Shown: positions 24,669-33,556 of the stretch, piece after piece
Position numbering within the stretch: position 1 is the first letter of the stretch
Layout: each line of letters begins with the position of its first letter
Source: Chloroflexota bacterium
GTDB taxonomy: Bacteria > Chloroflexota > Chloroflexia > Chloroflexales > Herpetosiphonaceae
Direction: 5' to 3'
DNA length: 64,000 nucleotides
NCBI GenBank assembly: GCA_020161265.1
Contig: JAIUOC010000001.1
Coordinates: 310,001-374,000, forward strand
Position numbers and translations under genes: made by a program
The notes under the pieces: model-generated
The model's database searches: none
What the model saw: the letters and a program-made list of their open reading frames with translations, nothing else
Told to the model about the DNA's origin: nothing

Positions 24669-26047
24669 TCAGCACCTCGGGCAATCGCCAGCGTGGCATG
24701 GTCAGCAGTACCCTTGTGATGGCGATTGAGCGGGCGATCAAGCCCTAGATGGTCACGTAAGGTTGTGCCTTCGTATTCAGTTCGAAACAATCCACGGCGC
24801 TGTAATTCAGGAATAACCAAATCAACAAAGTCGTTTAAGCCATCAGGTAGGCTTGGCGGCATGATATTAAACCCATCAGCAGCCTCATTCACAAACCAAT
24901 CCTCAAGTTGATCGGCAATCTCGCTGGGGGTTCCGAGAATAAAGCGATGGCCGCGCCCACCTGCAACCGAGAGATACAATTGACGAATCGTTAGGCCTTG
25001 GCGTTGGGCTTGCTCATAGACGAGTTTTTGGCGGCTAGTGCTGCCTTGGGTTTCAGGTAATTCTGGTAATGGCCCATCCAAGGGGTAGCCTGAAATATCA
25101 ACATCACCCAACAATCCGGTCAATAGCCCTAAACCAACCACCGGATCAACCAGTTCTTGTAAGATTGCATATTTTTCTTCGGCCTCAGCCCTCGTTTTTC
25201 CAACCACCGCAAACACGCCAGGCATGACCTTGGCTTGTTCAGGCGAACGTCCATGCTTGATCATTTGGCCTTTGATGCCGCGATAAAACGTTTGGGCTTG
25301 CTCAAGGGTTTGATGGGCGGTAAAAATCACTTCGGCCCATTGAGCCGCAAAATCTTGACCATCTTCTGATGAGCCAGCTTGCACAATAACCGGGTAGCCT
25401 TGCGGTGAACGGGCAAGATTAAGCGGCCCGCGTACCTGGAAAAATTCGCCATGATGATGCAGCATATGCAGTTTTTGTGGTTCGAAATAGCGGCCTGTGG
25501 CTTTGTCGAAGATAAAAGCATCATCTTCCCAACTATCCCACAACCCTGTTACCACATCCATAAATTCGCGTGCCCGCCGATAGCGAGTGGCATGATCAGG
25601 TTGGTGTTGAAGGTTGAAATTTTGGGCCTCAACATCGGTCACTGAGGTTACAACATTCCATCCCGCCCGCCCATTGCTCAGAAAATCGAGCGAAGCAAAT
25701 TTACGCGCAATATGAAATGGCTCGTTATAGGTGGTCGATGCGGTTGCCGCCAAGCCAATGTTTTGGGTAACCATGGCTAAGGCTGAAAGCAAGGTCAGTG
25801 GCTCAAACTGAACAATTCGACCCCAACGGCTTAATTCATCTTCATCTTTATAATGAGTGCGAATGCCCACCCCATCCGAGAGGAAAATCATATCAAACTT
25901 GCCCCGCTCAGCGGTTTGAGCCACCTGGGTATAATGTTGAATTTCAAGCCCAGCATTGGCTGGGGTGTTGGGGTGTCGCCATGCGGCAACATGGTGACCA
26001 GGTGCGGGGAGAAAAGCCCCAAGTTTCATTTGACGTTGCTGTTTCAT
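24665..26047 (-). CDS. NtaA/SnaA/DszA-family FMNH2-dependent monooxygenase (operon gene 8)
   Basis: 460 residues, luciferase-like TIM barrel. Family marks: KLGAFLPAPGHHVAAWRHP, TASTTYNEPFHIARKFASLD, GWNVVTSV, and GSSEDGQDFAAQWAEVIF. Known: this branch uses FMNH2 delivered by a separate flavin reductase to hydroxylate amines, sulfones or carbon next to carbonyls. No reductase is seen nearby, so a housekeeping one would serve. 38 bp after it comes nothing; it overlaps the next gene by 4 bp. Inference: a hydroxylation or N-oxidation step of the pathway. Confidence 0.9.
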   Translation of the reverse strand: MKQQRQMKLGAFLPAPGHHVAAWRHPNTPANAGLEIQHYTQVAQTAERGKFDMIFLSDGVGIRTHYKDEDELSRWGRIVQFEPLTLLSALAMVTQNIGLAATASTTYNEPFHIARKFASLDFLSNGRAGWNVVTSVTDVEAQNFNLQHQPDHATRYRRAREFMDVVTGLWDSWEDDAFIFDKATGRYFEPQKLHMLHHHGEFFQVRGPLNLARSPQGYPVIVQAGSSEDGQDFAAQWAEVIFTAHQTLEQAQTFYRGIKGQMIKHGRSPEQAKVMPGVFAVVGKTRAEAEEKYAILQELVDPVVGLGLLTGLLGDVDISGYPLDGPLPELPETQGSTSRQKLVYEQAQRQGLTIRQLYLSVAGGRGHRFILGTPSEIADQLEDWFVNEAADGFNIMPPSLPDGLNDFVDLVIPELQRRGLFRTEYEGTTLRDHLGLDRPLNRHHKGTADHATLAIARGAE

Positions 26048-26095
26048 TGGTTAATCAACTCCATTATTCACACAATCTAAAACTCTTTAGCCGCT

Positions 26096-27058
26096 TTAAC
26101 TTAATTGACGAATTGGTGCGCCTGCTAAAAAAGCCTGAATATCTTCAATCGCTTCGCCAAAATAGGCTTTGTAGTTGCGTTGGGATACATAACCCAAGTG
26201 CGGTGTGGCTAAGACATTTGGCAAGCTACGAAATGGGTGTTCAGCTGGCAACGGCTCAATCTCAAATACATCCAAGCCTGCGCCGCCAATCCAACCCTGT
26301 TCCAAAGCTTGAATCAAGGCGGCTTGATCGACAATCGCTGCACGAGAGGTATTGATCAGGTAGGCATGACGGCGCATACGCTGGAGTTCGGCTGCACCGA
26401 CTAAACCGCGTGTCCGTTCACCCAATACCAAGTGAATCGAAACAATATCACTCTCTTCAAGCAGCTGCTCTTTGGATTCAGCAAGCTGAACTCCCAATGC
26501 TTGAGTGCGCTCCGCAGTGAGGTTTTGGCTCCATGCCAACACATCCATGCCAAACGCTTGGGCAACTTTGGCGACGTTACTGCCAATTTTGCCTAAGCCC
26601 AATAAGCCCAAACGCTGGCCTGCTAAATCCATTCCAACGCTTTGTTGCCATGGGCCATTCGTGCGTAATGCCACATTTTCGGGCACAATTTGGCGAGCCA
26701 ATCCCAAAATCAAGGCCCAAGTTAATTCGGCAGGAGGCTCGGAACGGCTCGCCGTGCCACAAACAACCATTCCTTGGGCATGGGCTGCTGCCACATCGAT
26801 CGAGGCATTGCGCATGCCAGAGGTGATTAACAGCTTAAGGTTTGGCAATTGGGCCAGTAAATTGGCTTTAAATGGTGTTCGTTCGCGCATAATCACCACA
26901 ATCTCACAATCGTGGATTGCTTGGACTAACGCGGTTTGTTCGCTGAAATAGTTAGAAAAAACCTGTACATCAACCTGTTCGGCTACCACTGACCAATCAG
27001 CCATCGCCAAGGCGGCGTGTTGATAATCATCAAGAATTGCACAGCGTAGTTTTGTCAT
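26096..27058 (-). CDS. D-2-hydroxyacid dehydrogenase family protein (operon gene 7)
   Basis: 320 residues, NAD(P)-dependent. Rossmann motif LGLLGLGKIGSNVAKVAQAFG (~145-165); catalytic Arg in INTSRAAIVD, Glu in DVFEIEPLP, and His in LATPHLGY. Length and motif order match formate/glycerate-dehydrogenase-like enzymes that interconvert 2-oxo and 2-hydroxy acids. It overlaps the enolase-superfamily gene by 4 bp (ATGA). Inference: with citrate synthase- and aconitase-like steps upstream, it probably oxidises the isomerised hydroxy acid or reduces a 2-oxo intermediate. Confidence 0.9.
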   Translation of the reverse strand: MTKLRCAILDDYQHAALAMADWSVVAEQVDVQVFSNYFSEQTALVQAIHDCEIVVIMRERTPFKANLLAQLPNLKLLITSGMRNASIDVAAAHAQGMVVCGTASRSEPPAELTWALILGLARQIVPENVALRTNGPWQQSVGMDLAGQRLGLLGLGKIGSNVAKVAQAFGMDVLAWSQNLTAERTQALGVQLAESKEQLLEESDIVSIHLVLGERTRGLVGAAELQRMRRHAYLINTSRAAIVDQAALIQALEQGWIGGAGLDVFEIEPLPAEHPFRSLPNVLATPHLGYVSQRNYKAYFGEAIEDIQAFLAGAPIRQLS

Positions 27059-28080
27059 GCGATCGCTCCTTGAATGGTTAATCCTAAGCCTGGGGTTTGC
27101 GGTAAACGCAGCCTGCCTTGCTCGATCACAAGGCCTTGAAAGGGGTCATTGACCAAATCAAGATGCCCATCAAGATCAAGATAATCTGCTAGCCCGGCAA
27201 GTTGGGCGATAGCGCTAATTCCAAGGCTGCTTTCAGTTTTACAACCTAACATAACTTTTAGGCCAAGTTGCTTGGCAACGTCGATCATTGTGCGAGCTTG
27301 GCGTAAGCCGCCACATTTGAAGAGTTTGAGATTAATCACATCAACACAGCTCTGTAAGCGCCACACATCATCAAGCCCACGACAATCTTCATCGGCAACT
27401 AAGGGAATTGGTGAGTGTTGGCGAATTGTGCATAGTTGGTCGAGGTTACCCGCCGGTATTGGCTGTTCGATCAGTTCAACGCCGTAGGCATGACATTGCT
27501 GAACTGCGGCAATCGCTTGATCAACATCCCATGCTCCATTGCCATCAACCCAAATCCGGCCAGCATAGACCTCGCGTATTTGGCGCAGGCTATCGAGATT
27601 GCTAGCGTTTGTGAGTTTGAGTTTAAGAATTGGCCATGCCGCCAATGTTGCAGCCTGTTCGACCAAGGCATGCTCCGATTGTACGCCAAGCGAGAGTGCA
27701 GTTGGTGGGATGCTCAATCCCGCCAAGCCCCAAAGCGCGTGGATGGGTTGCGCAACCACCTTGCCTAAAAGATCATGCCATGCCATATCGATGCCCGCCA
27801 TGATCGCAGCCTGATTGCGAACGACCGAAGCTAATTGACCTCGATACAGCTCAAATTGCCATGGCGTGGCAGTGTTCAGCAATGGTTCGCAAGCCCGAAG
27901 CAGCTGTAGAATTTGCTCAACACTGAGGTTGTTTTCTTTGGGGCAAAGCACGGTGCCAAAACCACCATACTCCTGCCAGGTTAATTCGATTACAACTTGT
28001 TGCACCGCAGTTGTCGAACCCTTATTGCTGACAAACGGCTGATCAAGCCGTAGGCTGATCACTGTCGTTGTTAAGTTCAT
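27055..28080 (-). CDS. Enolase-superfamily enzyme (muconate-lactonising / dipeptide-epimerase-like, operon gene 6)
   Basis: 341 residues from ATG 28080, which overlaps the previous stop (ATGA); a longer upstream frame is rejected because it lies in the MFS gene. Capping domain first, then the barrel with KLKLTN (catalytic KxK), DGNGAWD (first metal Asp), EQPIP (Glu), DEDCRG (third metal ligand) and INLKLFKCGG (second Lys). That set marks the MLE subgroup: o-succinylbenzoate synthase, N-acylamino-acid racemase and L-Ala-D/L-Glu epimerase. Two ATP-grasp ligases in the operon make a dipeptide epimerase attractive. The exact activity cannot be told from motifs. Confidence 0.85.
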   Translation of the reverse strand: MNLTTTVISLRLDQPFVSNKGSTTAVQQVVIELTWQEYGGFGTVLCPKENNLSVEQILQLLRACEPLLNTATPWQFELYRGQLASVVRNQAAIMAGIDMAWHDLLGKVVAQPIHALWGLAGLSIPPTALSLGVQSEHALVEQAATLAAWPILKLKLTNASNLDSLRQIREVYAGRIWVDGNGAWDVDQAIAAVQQCHAYGVELIEQPIPAGNLDQLCTIRQHSPIPLVADEDCRGLDDVWRLQSCVDVINLKLFKCGGLRQARTMIDVAKQLGLKVMLGCKTESSLGISAIAQLAGLADYLDLDGHLDLVNDPFQGLVIEQGRLRLPQTPGLGLTIQGAIA

Positions 28081-29369
28081 GAGCTTGTTTCCGCTAAAGG
28101 AGCGGGGTTGGTTGCGACGATAGGTTCTTCGCCAAGTAAGCGCCAGCCCAAAAATCGTGGGCTGCCAAGCACCAACGCCAGCACAGCAAAGCCGAGACAA
28201 ATTGCCCCACTGAGCAGCAAAGCCCAATTGAGCGAACTATTGGTAGCACTGGCAATCAATGGAATGCTAATCGCCGTGATCAGTGACGTGAGCAAATTGC
28301 GCGTAATCCCAATCCGCCCTTTGATCGCTCCACGAATCCGTAATTGCAGCGTGGTCATCAAAACCGTCCACGAAATCGTGTTGAATGCGCCTAAGCCGAA
28401 GCACAGCAGAATGGTGAGCCATTGGTTGCTGAAGAACCCAAGCAGCATAAAACACAGTGCTTGACCGCCAATCCCGACTATAGTTGAGGTGCGCGATCCC
28501 CAGCGCTTGGAGAGTGGTTCTACCACGCCACCAGAGATCATCGCTCCAATCGCATAAGCACATTCGATCACTGAGAGCCAATAGACACTGCCATTGTAGC
28601 GGGCGGCAATCAGTGGCACGGCGATCAAATTAAACAGGTGCACGGCGACTGCATCAATCGTATTGAGCACCAAATGCCAAATAAAGCCGACTTCGCGGCG
28701 CAGCAAGACGATCACTTCGCCCCAGCCGCCAACGATCTGTTGCCAAGCATTCTGAACATGGGCTTTGGCTTCGGTAATTATTTCTTGATTGGTTAATTGG
28801 ATAAAACTAACCGCAAGTGCTGAAAACAGAAAGGTCAACCCATTGATAAAGAAGGCAACGGCAGGCCCAAGGTAATAGAATACCGGGCTGGCAACAATTA
28901 CGCCCAATAATTGGCCAGCTTGCAAGCTAATATTGGTATAGCCGTTGTAGCGCCCAAGCGAATCGCGGGGGATGGCAGCTGGGGCAAGGGCAAAGGTGGC
29001 TGCCCGATAAAACGGATGGGCCACCCGAATCACCAGCGTCATCAACATAATCCAAAGTACCACTTGATCGCCACCAAGCATCAGGCTGGCAAAACAGACA
29101 AATAGCCCACGAATAATTTCAACCTGAATACATGTGCGTTTGGGGCTACCGCGATCAACCCATGGCCCGGCAATAAACTGCATCAAGAAGGTTAAGCCTT
29201 GTTCGAGAATAATCACCCCGCCAAAGGCTGCGGCAGAGCCAGTTCGATCGTAGAGTAAAAGCCCAATCGTAAAAGTTTGCATTCCATTGCCAATGGTTGT
29301 GATAAAGGTTGCTGCTAATAACCATAATCCTGCAATTGGAATACTCAAACGTTTGCTTAGCTGTTGCAT
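28077..29369 (-). CDS. MFS exporter (operon gene 5)
   Basis: 430 residues, about 12 hydrophobic helices, MFS fold with the cytoplasmic loop GPWVDRGSPKRT between helices 2 and 3. ATG after GAGGAACGC. It resembles enterobactin/macrolide exporters of the MFS_3 type. Its place within the biosynthetic operon, 39 bp after the unknown gene and overlapping the enolase-superfamily gene, points to export of the product and self-protection. Confidence 0.9.
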   Translation of the reverse strand: MQQLSKRLSIPIAGLWLLAATFITTIGNGMQTFTIGLLLYDRTGSAAAFGGVIILEQGLTFLMQFIAGPWVDRGSPKRTCIQVEIIRGLFVCFASLMLGGDQVVLWIMLMTLVIRVAHPFYRAATFALAPAAIPRDSLGRYNGYTNISLQAGQLLGVIVASPVFYYLGPAVAFFINGLTFLFSALAVSFIQLTNQEIITEAKAHVQNAWQQIVGGWGEVIVLLRREVGFIWHLVLNTIDAVAVHLFNLIAVPLIAARYNGSVYWLSVIECAYAIGAMISGGVVEPLSKRWGSRTSTIVGIGGQALCFMLLGFFSNQWLTILLCFGLGAFNTISWTVLMTTLQLRIRGAIKGRIGITRNLLTSLITAISIPLIASATNSSLNWALLLSGAICLGFAVLALVLGSPRFLGWRLLGEEPIVATNPAPLAETSS

Positions 29370-29408
29370 GCGTTCCTCAATAGTGTTCCAGACTCTTTCC
29401 CGTATTTG

Positions 29409-30872
29409 CTAGGCTGATGCTGGCCTTGGCACAAGCCAATGGATCAATGCGCCAACGATCATACAGGCCTGGCGAAAGCTTAATTGGCGAAAGCCAACTG
29501 GTTCAACTGGGCGACTGCTAACCAGTGTTTGGCTGTGCAAAATACCCTGACGCGGCGCAAATCGATTTATCCAGTAGGCTGATAGTGCGCTCCGTTGGTG
29601 ATCGAGCCATACTGCTACCCGCTGACTAATCGCTTGCTGATAGCTGGCCTGATCGCTATTTGGCTCAAGCTGTTGCACCTGCTCGAACAACGCCGCTAGC
29701 GCTTCAGCATCATGAGGATGCTGATTGGTTGGGCATAGTGCGAAGATCACCGCAGGCAATAAAATCAACAGCATCGGATCAACCTCGTCAAATCTATCAA
29801 TGATGCTTTGGCACATTGTGCGATAGCTTTTCGTGGTTGATTTTTCGGCGATATAGCCATTGCGATAGGGTGGATAGCCAGCCATATCCCGCGCACCCCA
29901 GTGAAAATGTGGATTGAATGGCCGACACATGGTTTGGCGATCAACCGTGGCGCTGGGGTAGTGGGTATGGAAGATTGCCGAAAAAATGCCTGCGAGCAAA
30001 TGCGAACAGAGCGGCAGCTGGTTTGGCAGTCGCTTAATATTGGCAAAAAAGCTCGCTGGCTCGGCTACCGCCAGCCATGGCAGCATACTCGCCTCGGCTA
30101 GTTCTGCTGCTGAGCTATAGAACATTGCCCCCATGCGATACCCTTGAGCTTCGTGTTGGATCGCAACCCGTTGCATTGTGCCATCAAGACTGACCTGATG
30201 GCTTAAAATATCTTGAAAGGCACGGCGTGCATTGGGTTGGATGGCTGCTTGTTCCAGTAAATGCTGAACGATCGCTTTGGCTAGCTCGGCATGCTGCCAG
30301 ACGCTTTGGGCTTCAAGCCGAAATTCAAATTGCTGAAATTGCTGCATCCGTTGCCAATGCAGGCTATTGAGCGAAATTTGCGCTCCATCAAGACTCGTTT
30401 GAACAAATGGGGTAAAGAGTGGTTGTTCACGCTGGCGTTCAACCAAGCCTTGTCCATCCCAAGTATACAAAGGTAGCAGAGTCCGCTTACCATGATCGAT
30501 CAACGAACCAGGCAAGTAAACCCAATCCCCCCGTTCTAAGGCCATATCTTCGGTCTGATTAAAGCAGTAAATTAATGGATAGCCATAGCCTTGGCTACAA
30601 ATCGCTTGATTAAAATCCATCATACCGGCTCGGCCATGGCCAATTTCTTCCCAGTTGCCCATATGTCCCGTGCGGGGTGGCAGCAAGGTTGGCGAATGGC
30701 GAATCAAATCCAGCACCTGTCCAACCGGAATATCGGTTAATCCAAGGTGCAGCCAATCGAACGCTTGTTGGCGGTTGGCAAAGCGATCAAGGGTGGGTTC
30801 AAGCCGATCAAATAGCCCTAAATGAGCTAAAATAGCGCGTGGTGTTGCTGGTTCAAACTGCTGTGCTGTCAT
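29409..30872 (-). CDS. Unknown protein of the biosynthetic operon (gene 4)
   Basis: 487 residues, no family I recognise. No signal peptide; mostly helical with two weakly hydrophobic segments near the end (MLLILLPAVIFALC, CMIVGALIHWLV). Conspicuous His/Trp/Asp-rich stretch HFHWGARDMAGYPPY and the acid/aromatic N-terminal part (HMGNWEEIGHGRAGMMDF) could supply metal or substrate ligands. It overlaps the aconitase gene by 4 bp (ATGA), so it is translated in step with it. Inference: a new enzyme or partner of this pathway; the best target for functional study in the operon. Confidence 0.75.
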   Translation of the reverse strand: MTAQQFEPATPRAILAHLGLFDRLEPTLDRFANRQQAFDWLHLGLTDIPVGQVLDLIRHSPTLLPPRTGHMGNWEEIGHGRAGMMDFNQAICSQGYGYPLIYCFNQTEDMALERGDWVYLPGSLIDHGKRTLLPLYTWDGQGLVERQREQPLFTPFVQTSLDGAQISLNSLHWQRMQQFQQFEFRLEAQSVWQHAELAKAIVQHLLEQAAIQPNARRAFQDILSHQVSLDGTMQRVAIQHEAQGYRMGAMFYSSAAELAEASMLPWLAVAEPASFFANIKRLPNQLPLCSHLLAGIFSAIFHTHYPSATVDRQTMCRPFNPHFHWGARDMAGYPPYRNGYIAEKSTTKSYRTMCQSIIDRFDEVDPMLLILLPAVIFALCPTNQHPHDAEALAALFEQVQQLEPNSDQASYQQAISQRVAVWLDHQRSALSAYWINRFAPRQGILHSQTLVSSRPVEPVGFRQLSFRQACMIVGALIHWLVPRPASA

Positions 30873-33556
30873 TGCTGATTCACCTGCTTTGCTTGAGGCA
30901 GCGCCAAACGTTGAACAACCTGTTGGAGAATACCGCCAGCGTAGTAGGTTTGCAATTCACTTGGGTTATCAATCCGAACACGCATTGTCCATCGATTGAC
31001 ATTGCCGTCAGCGTCACTGGTCTCAACCACACATTCGCCCCCGGCTACAAGCGTATCTAGACCATAAATCGTATAGAATTCAGCTCCGGTTAATCCAAGG
31101 CTTTGCCATGTTTGCTCCGCCATAAATTCCAGCGGCAAAATACCCATACAGACCAAATTGGCCCGATGAATCCGCTCGAAACTTGCTGCCAATACCGCCT
31201 GAACACCAAGCAATTTGGGTGCTTTGGCGGCCCAATCACGCGATGAGCCTGAGCCATATTCGTTGCCTGCCAGAATAATCAACGGAGTTTGGGTCGCGGC
31301 ATAGTGCATGGCCGTAGCATAGATCGTATCTTGCTGACCACTCGGCTGATGCAAACTAAACCCACCTTCAATTCCAGCCAGTAATTGGTTTCTGAGTCGA
31401 GCATTGGCAAAGCCGCCGCGTACCATCACTTCATGATTGCCGCGGCGTGCTCCGTAGGCATTAAAATCTGCTGGTGCAACGCCCTGCTCAAGCAAATAGC
31501 ACCCAGCTTCACCCTTAGGATCAATTGCGCCACCAGGTGAAATATGGTCGGTGGTAATGCTATCGCCTAACAAAGCCAACACCCGCGCCTGCTTAATCAT
31601 GTTTGGAGCTTGTCCAAGGTTGCCATGAATATAGTGTGGGCGTTTAAGATAGGTTGATTGCTCCGCCCATGGATAGAAAAGCGTCTTTTTGATGGTAATG
31701 GCTTGCCACTCAGCTGGAATCACAGGTTGTTGATAGTGTTTGTGAAACATGCTTGGTTTAATCAGGTTGGCCAAAAGCGCCTGAATCGTTTGATCGCTTG
31801 GCCAAATATCCGCTAAATAGACGGCTTGACCATCATGATCATAGCCAAGCGGCTCAGTTTCGAGATCGATATTCATGGTTCCAGCTAGGGCGTAGGCAAC
31901 TACTAAGGGTGGTGAGGCCAGATAATTCAAGCGAACCGCTGGATGAATTCGGCCCTCAAAATTGCGATTGCCACTCAATACACCGCTGGCAATCAACCCT
32001 TGTTCAGCGACTGCTTGGCTTAGTTGTGGATGAATTGGCCCACTGCTGCCAGAACAAGTCATACAGCCATACCCTACAATTTGAAAGCCGAGGGTTTCCA
32101 AGGCTGGTAGCAGCCCAGCCGCTTGCAGATAGGCGGCAACAACCCGTGAACCTGGCGAAAGGCTGGTTTTGACATAGGCAGGAACGCGAAGCCCGCGTTC
32201 AACCGCTTGCTGCGCCAAAACGCCCGCTGCCAACATCACCGCTGGATTTGAGGTATTGGTGCATGAAGTGATTGCCGCCAGCAGCAATGCCCCATGGTTT
32301 AAGCGATACGTGTGATCATCAAGCACTACCGTAATCGGTTGCTGCTTTTGCTGCACGGCGGCGACCACCGAAGCTGGCACATCGCGCAGGTTTCGGCGAT
32401 CTTGAGGGCGAGCTGGCCCTGCGACACACGCTTCAACTGTTGCAAGATCAAACTGAATCAGTTTGGCAAACTTGGGCAACGGAGCATTCGGTTGGCGAAA
32501 CAGCCCTTGAAATTGATAATATGCTTCGACCTGTTGCACTAGTTCGGCTGAACGGCCTGTCGTTTGAAGATAACGAATCGTTTCTGAATCAACTGGGAAG
32601 TAGCCGCAGGTAGCCCCATATTCAGGAGCCATATTGGCAATCGTGGCACGTTCGGCAATACTAAGCTGATTAACTCCAGTGCCACAAAACTCGACGAACT
32701 GTTCAACGACGCCCGCTTGACGTAAGCGTTGGGTAAGACTTAACACCAAGTCGGTTGTCGTCACACCTGGACGTAATGTGCCAGTTAATTCAACCCCAAC
32801 GACGCTGGGCAGCGTGAGCATGAGTGGATAACCAAGCATAACTGCTTCGGCCTCGATGCCACCTACGCCCCAACCAAGCACCCCTAAACCATTAATCATC
32901 GTGGTATGGCTATCAGTTCCACAAACACTATCCGGCAGCATGAGTTCACCAGCTGCGGTTACTTGGGTTTGCACAACGGTTGCAAGGTGTTCAAGATTAA
33001 TTTGGTGAACAATGCCGCTACCCGGTGGAAAGACCCGCACCTGCTCAAACGACGCTTCGGCCCACCGTAATAGCTGATAGCGCTCTTGGTTGCGTTCAAA
33101 CTCGTAGCGAGTGTTGATGGCGAATGCATTTGGCACACCAGCCACATCAACAATAATCGAGTGGTCTACAACGACATCAGTTGGTACAATTGGATTGACT
33201 GTGCTTGGGTCTCCGCCAGCTTCAGCTACTGCCTCGCGAATTGCCGCTAAATCGACAAATACCGGAACCCCAGTAAAATCTTGTAATAGCACCCGCGCTG
33301 GCAGGTAGGGAATAACGACTTTTGGCTGTGCAATGTCGGGCCGCTGGAGTTGGTTAATCAATGCTTCGATCGCTGCGAGGTCGCCCAACCCGCGTCCGAA
33401 GGCGCGTAATTGTGCTTCAAGCAAAAGCCGGAGCGAAAATGGCAGGGTTTCAAGCTCAAGCTGATAACTCCTTGCCAGGGCCTGAATCGACCAAACGCTG
33501 TAGGTTTGGCCTGCACACTCCAATGAGCGTTGGAATGATGAATTCAATGCTTGCAT
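30869..33556 (-). CDS. Aconitate hydratase homologue (operon gene 3)
   Basis: 895 residues, full AcnA-type length. Motifs: DHSIIVDVAG, CGTDSHTTMINGLGVLGWG, AITSCTNTSNP and GCMTCSGSSGP (the three 4Fe-4S cysteines), and NEYGSGSSRDWAAKAP in the C-terminal swivel domain. The start ATG shares one base with the stop of the adenylation gene (TAATG). Known: aconitases isomerise citrate or homologous hydroxy-tricarboxylates; pathway-specific copies act on phosphinomethylmalate or homocitrate. Placed beside a citrate synthase fusion, it is probably a dedicated isomerase and not the TCA enzyme. Confidence 0.93.
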   Translation of the reverse strand: MQALNSSFQRSLECAGQTYSVWSIQALARSYQLELETLPFSLRLLLEAQLRAFGRGLGDLAAIEALINQLQRPDIAQPKVVIPYLPARVLLQDFTGVPVFVDLAAIREAVAEAGGDPSTVNPIVPTDVVVDHSIIVDVAGVPNAFAINTRYEFERNQERYQLLRWAEASFEQVRVFPPGSGIVHQINLEHLATVVQTQVTAAGELMLPDSVCGTDSHTTMINGLGVLGWGVGGIEAEAVMLGYPLMLTLPSVVGVELTGTLRPGVTTTDLVLSLTQRLRQAGVVEQFVEFCGTGVNQLSIAERATIANMAPEYGATCGYFPVDSETIRYLQTTGRSAELVQQVEAYYQFQGLFRQPNAPLPKFAKLIQFDLATVEACVAGPARPQDRRNLRDVPASVVAAVQQKQQPITVVLDDHTYRLNHGALLLAAITSCTNTSNPAVMLAAGVLAQQAVERGLRVPAYVKTSLSPGSRVVAAYLQAAGLLPALETLGFQIVGYGCMTCSGSSGPIHPQLSQAVAEQGLIASGVLSGNRNFEGRIHPAVRLNYLASPPLVVAYALAGTMNIDLETEPLGYDHDGQAVYLADIWPSDQTIQALLANLIKPSMFHKHYQQPVIPAEWQAITIKKTLFYPWAEQSTYLKRPHYIHGNLGQAPNMIKQARVLALLGDSITTDHISPGGAIDPKGEAGCYLLEQGVAPADFNAYGARRGNHEVMVRGGFANARLRNQLLAGIEGGFSLHQPSGQQDTIYATAMHYAATQTPLIILAGNEYGSGSSRDWAAKAPKLLGVQAVLAASFERIHRANLVCMGILPLEFMAEQTWQSLGLTGAEFYTIYGLDTLVAGGECVVETSDADGNVNRWTMRVRIDNPSELQTYYAGGILQQVVQRLALPQAKQVNQQ

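Noticed and set aside
27055..28227. Longer start for the enolase-superfamily enzyme at 28227
   Set aside because: The added 49 residues lie in the MFS gene and do not fit the fold; ATG 28080 overlaps the MFS stop as elsewhere in the operon.
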